Positions 61,862-64,000 of a stretch of DNA of 64,000 nt are shown one piece after another. The number at the start of each line of letters is the position of its first letter. Within the stretch, counting starts at the first letter, position 1. The DNA is from Archangium sp. (GTDB lineage: Bacteria; Myxococcota; Myxococcia; Myxococcales; Myxococcaceae), in assembly GCA_030695565.1 (NCBI GenBank), contig JAUYRZ010000056.1:23741-87740 (forward strand), given 5' to 3'. Position numbers and translations under genes: made by a program. Under the pieces are notes generated by a model. The model was not told where the DNA came from. It saw only the letters and a list, made by a program, of their open reading frames with translations, and did no database searches.

Positions 61862-64000
61862 TCAGCCGAAGAACCCGCCTCCGCCCTTCTTGGGGTCGGC
61901 CTTCTTCTTGCGCATCTCGATGAGGCGCAGCTCCTGGTTGGCCTCGAGGTGTTTGGGGTTCGCGCGCACGGCCTCGCGGAAGTGTTTTTCGGCCCGATCC
62001 ATGTCGCCTTCCACGCGGCCGATCACGCCCAGCTGGTAGTGCGCCCGATCGCTGTTGGGGTCGATGGTGAGCGCTTTCTGCATCATCTGGCGCGCGGCGG
62101 GCCCTTCGGCCTTGCGGGTGGGATCCATGTAGATGGACCAGGCCTGGGCCGCGAGGCTGTTGGCCGCCTTGTCGACCGCGTGCGATTTACCGAAGTGTTG
62201 CTCGGCCTGTTTGTAGTCGCGCTTCTTGAAGAAGACCTCGCCCATCTTGAACAGGTCGCTGGCCTGCTGGGTGTTGGTGGGCCTGGCCGGGTTCTGCTGG
62301 CTGGCCAGCCACATCGCGCGCTTCGACTCGTCGTGGAGCAGCTCGTACGCCTCGCGGATGCCCTCGAACACGGCGCTCATCTTCTGCGAGAGATGCGGGA
62401 GCGACGGCGGCAAGCGGTCGGGATGGAAGATCTTCGCGAGGTTCAGGAACGCGCTCTTCACCTGCTCTTTGGTGGCCGTAGGGGCGACGCCCAGGGTGAG
62501 GAAGAGATCTTTGCGGCTCAGCTGGGAATGACGCGCTTCGATCTGAGCGGCGAGCTGTTGTTCGGCGGCGCTGGGCGGCGGCGGCGCGCTGCTGACCGAC
62601 GACGGGCTGGAAGGTGCGGGTGCCGGGAAGAGGCCCGAGCCGCTGTTGCTCGTCGGGACTGAAGGGCTCGACGGAGGCATGGCGCCGAGGTTCTCCATGG
62701 CGCGCTTGAGCAGGCGCTGGCGCCGCAAACGAGCCGCTTCGGCAGAATCGGAGGGCGCGTTGCCCTCGAGGTCCTCCATGCGCGAGTTCATGGTGGAGGC
62801 GGGCGCGACCGAGACGACCTCGGCCTCGATGATCGGCTCGACCATGTACTCCTGCGCGGACGAAGCGGGGCCGACGAGGGCTTCCAGGCTCGAGTCGACG
62901 CGGCGCAGCGCCTCTTCGAAGCTCTGCACGCCACCCGGGGCGGGCCCGCTGGCCGGCTGCACCAGGCTCCAGAGATCGGCTTCGTCCTGCCCCTGACCGC
63001 CGAGCATCAGCGGCTTTCGTGAAGGCGAGGAAGGAGTCGACGGCGCCGGCATTGGCTCGCGCAGCTGCACGGGCGCGAGGATGTGCGGGTCGGTCTTTTC
63101 TTCGCGCGGGCGCACCGGCGCAGCCGTGGGAGTCGGGCCAACGTAGGTGGCCTGGCGCAGGGCAGCGTTCATGCGCTCGAGCAGCGACTGCTGATCGGGC
63201 TTGGCGGGCTGAGCCGCTTGCGCGCGCTCGGCTTCCACGCGCACGCGGGCCGCTTGAGCTGCGACCAGCAGGGCCGCTTCTTCTTCGTCTTCCTTGCGGC
63301 GCGCTTCGGCTTGGTCGGCGAGGCGAGCCTCATCGTCGGCGCGGGCGTTCTCCGACGAGCGGAGCTGGCTTTCGCGGGCGTGAAGCTCTTCCTCTTCCGC
63401 AGCCTCGTCGGCTTCCGCGCGACGGCGACGCGATTCGTTTTCCTGGCGTTCGCGCTCGGCTGTGCGCGCCTGCTCTTCTTCTGCCAGCCGCGCGGTTTCA
63501 GCGGCCACCCGGGCCTGCTCTTCGGCCGCGAGGCGGACCTTCGCTGCAGCGGCCAGGAGCGCTTCTTCTTCTTCCGCCTGACGCGCTTCTTCGGCGACCG
63601 CTTCCACACGCGCCTGCTCTTCAGCCGCGAGCCGCGCTTCTTCAGCTGCGATGCGCGCCTGCTCTTCGGCGAGACGCGCCTCTTCTTCGGCGGCCAGTCG
63701 AGCCTGCTCCTCAGCGGAGAGCCGGGCCTCTTCTTCTGCAGCCAGCCGGGCCTGCTCTTGAGCGGCGAGCCGAGCCTCTTCTGCAGCCAGCCGGGCCTGC
63801 TCTTGAGCGGCGAGCCGAGCCTCTTCTGCAGCCAGCCGGGCCTGCTCTTCTGCGGCGAGCCGGGCTTGCTCCTCAGCGGCGAGCCGAGCCTCTTCTTCTG
63901 CAGCCAGCCGGGCTTGTTCTTCTGCGGCGAGACGGGCTTGTTCTTCTGCGGCGAGCCGGGCTTGTTCTTCTGCGGCGAGCCGGGCTTGTTCTTCTGCGGC
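61862..64000 (-). CDS. J-domain/TPR protein with long AEEQARLA coiled coil, 5' end outside the window
   Basis: The open frame runs beyond the right edge; at least 712 residues are visible. The N-terminal part is repeated AEEQARLA or AEEEARLA octapeptides (about 24-base units), a long charged coiled coil. A mixed segment follows, then a J domain with the HPD motif ([20 protein letters not shown], about 200 residues from the end) that would stimulate an Hsp70. Two or three TPRs ([23 protein letters not shown]) and a Gly-rich end KKGGGGFFG complete it. GTG at 63607 is an internal codon, not the start. The coiled coil and J/TPR mix suggests a scaffold, function unknown. Confidence 0.75.
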   Translation of the reverse strand, partial: AAEEQARLAAEEQARLAAEEQARLAAEEQARLAAEEEARLAAEEQARLAAEEQARLAAEEARLAAQEQARLAAEEARLAAQEQARLAAEEEARLSAEEQARLAAEEEARLAEEQARIAAEEARLAAEEQARVEAVAEEARQAEEEEALLAAAAKVRLAAEEQARVAAETARLAEEEQARTAERERQENESRRRRAEADEAAEEEELHARESQLRSSENARADDEARLADQAEARRKEDEEEAALLVAAQAARVRVEAERAQAAQPAKPDQQSLLERMNAALRQATYVGPTPTAAPVRPREEKTDPHILAPVQLREPMPAPSTPSSPSRKPLMLGGQGQDEADLWSLVQPASGPAPGGVQSFEEALRRVDSSLEALVGPASSAQEYMVEPIIEAEVVSVAPASTMNSRMEDLEGNAPSDSAEAARLRRQRLLKRAMENLGAMPPSSPSVPTSNSGSGLFPAPAPSSPSSVSSAPPPPSAAEQQLAAQIEARHSQLSRKDLFLTLGVAPTATKEQVKSAFLNLAKIFHPDRLPPSLPHLSQKMSAVFEGIREAYELLHDESKRAMWLASQQNPARPTNTQQASDLFKMGEVFFKKRDYKQAEQHFGKSHAVDKAANSLAAQAWSIYMDPTRKAEGPAARQMMQKALTIDPNSDRAHYQLGVIGRVEGDMDRAEKHFREAVRANPKHLEANQELRLIEMRKKKADPKKGGGGFFG
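63620..64000. repeat. Coding octapeptide (24-base) repeat array
   Basis: The unit CTCTTCTGCGGCGAGCCGGG (and variants) recurs at least 14 times, spelling AEEQARLA on the minus strand, and continues off the edge. Neighbouring units near the right edge are identical over 24 bases, so the array may expand or shrink by slippage and is prone to assembly collapse. Confidence 0.85.

Noticed and set aside
63620..64000. Possible non-coding tandem repeat
   Set aside because: Every unit keeps the minus-strand frame open as AEEQARLA and joins the J-domain frame.

Overview
The window looks like a chromosomal segment of a GC-rich myxobacterium (Myxococcota). The reasons are strong G/C bias at third codon positions, frequent GTG/TTG starts, many secreted lipoproteins, a MYXO-CTERM-like C-terminus, a SOS-type box of Myxococcus form in front of uvrA, and receiver/PATAN/TPR and PilZ proteins. 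No rRNA, tRNA, CRISPR array, transposase or phage gene was recognised. Function calls rest on motif recognition by eye; no database search was run.

Layout. 1-13.6 kb holds envelope genes: a PGRP amidase, a small outer-membrane-type protein, a broken lipoprotein gene, the classic pair of alpha-2-macroglobulin lipoprotein plus penicillin-binding protein 1C, and an Ig-like lipoprotein. 13.6-15.9 kb holds a permuted amino-methyltransferase-like gene, the peroxide module ohrR-ohr with a clear operator, and a SET-domain protein. 15.9-30.5 kb holds a 2066-residue lipoprotein with Ig-like and Asp-box segments, an RNA ligase of the Deinococcus DRB0094 type, uvrA with a LexA-like box, a DUF1772-like membrane protein, a LamG protein with a Gly-rich hexapeptide tract and MYXO-CTERM tail, and a lipoprotein with one CxxCH.

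30.5-45.3 kb is read mostly leftward: two POT peptide transporters with a UPF0158 gene, ybeY, pgpH, a MoaD-like protein, then the translation/transcription operon rimP-nusA-ylxR-infB-ylxP-rbfA-truB. The rimP leader holds an intrinsic terminator with an alternative, mutually exclusive antiterminator stem. This is the strongest candidate for an undescribed regulatory element here.

45.3-48.1 kb is a scrambled patch. An intact nitrilase and DUF3885 gene are followed by a zinc-ribbon membrane protein, a PIN toxin fragment, a frameshifted second copy of the nitrilase 3' end fused to a second copy of the zinc-ribbon 3' end, and a long perfect hairpin. 48.1-58.7 kb returns to housekeeping: a lipoprotein, DUF971, EamA, PEGA, UspA, SnoaL, smpB-sspB, panB-panC with a deoxynucleoside kinase, a compact cluster of two tiny unknown genes plus a methyltransferase, and tsaD-rsmA. 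58.8-64 kb encodes a receiver/PATAN/TPR protein whose phospho-acceptor Asp is Glu, a PilZ protein, and a J-domain/TPR protein with a long AEEQARLA coiled coil that runs off the right edge.

A CCCTCACCCCGACCCTCTCCC-type palindromic repeat recurs between genes (at least seven places) and in a few cases supplies the ends of reading frames.
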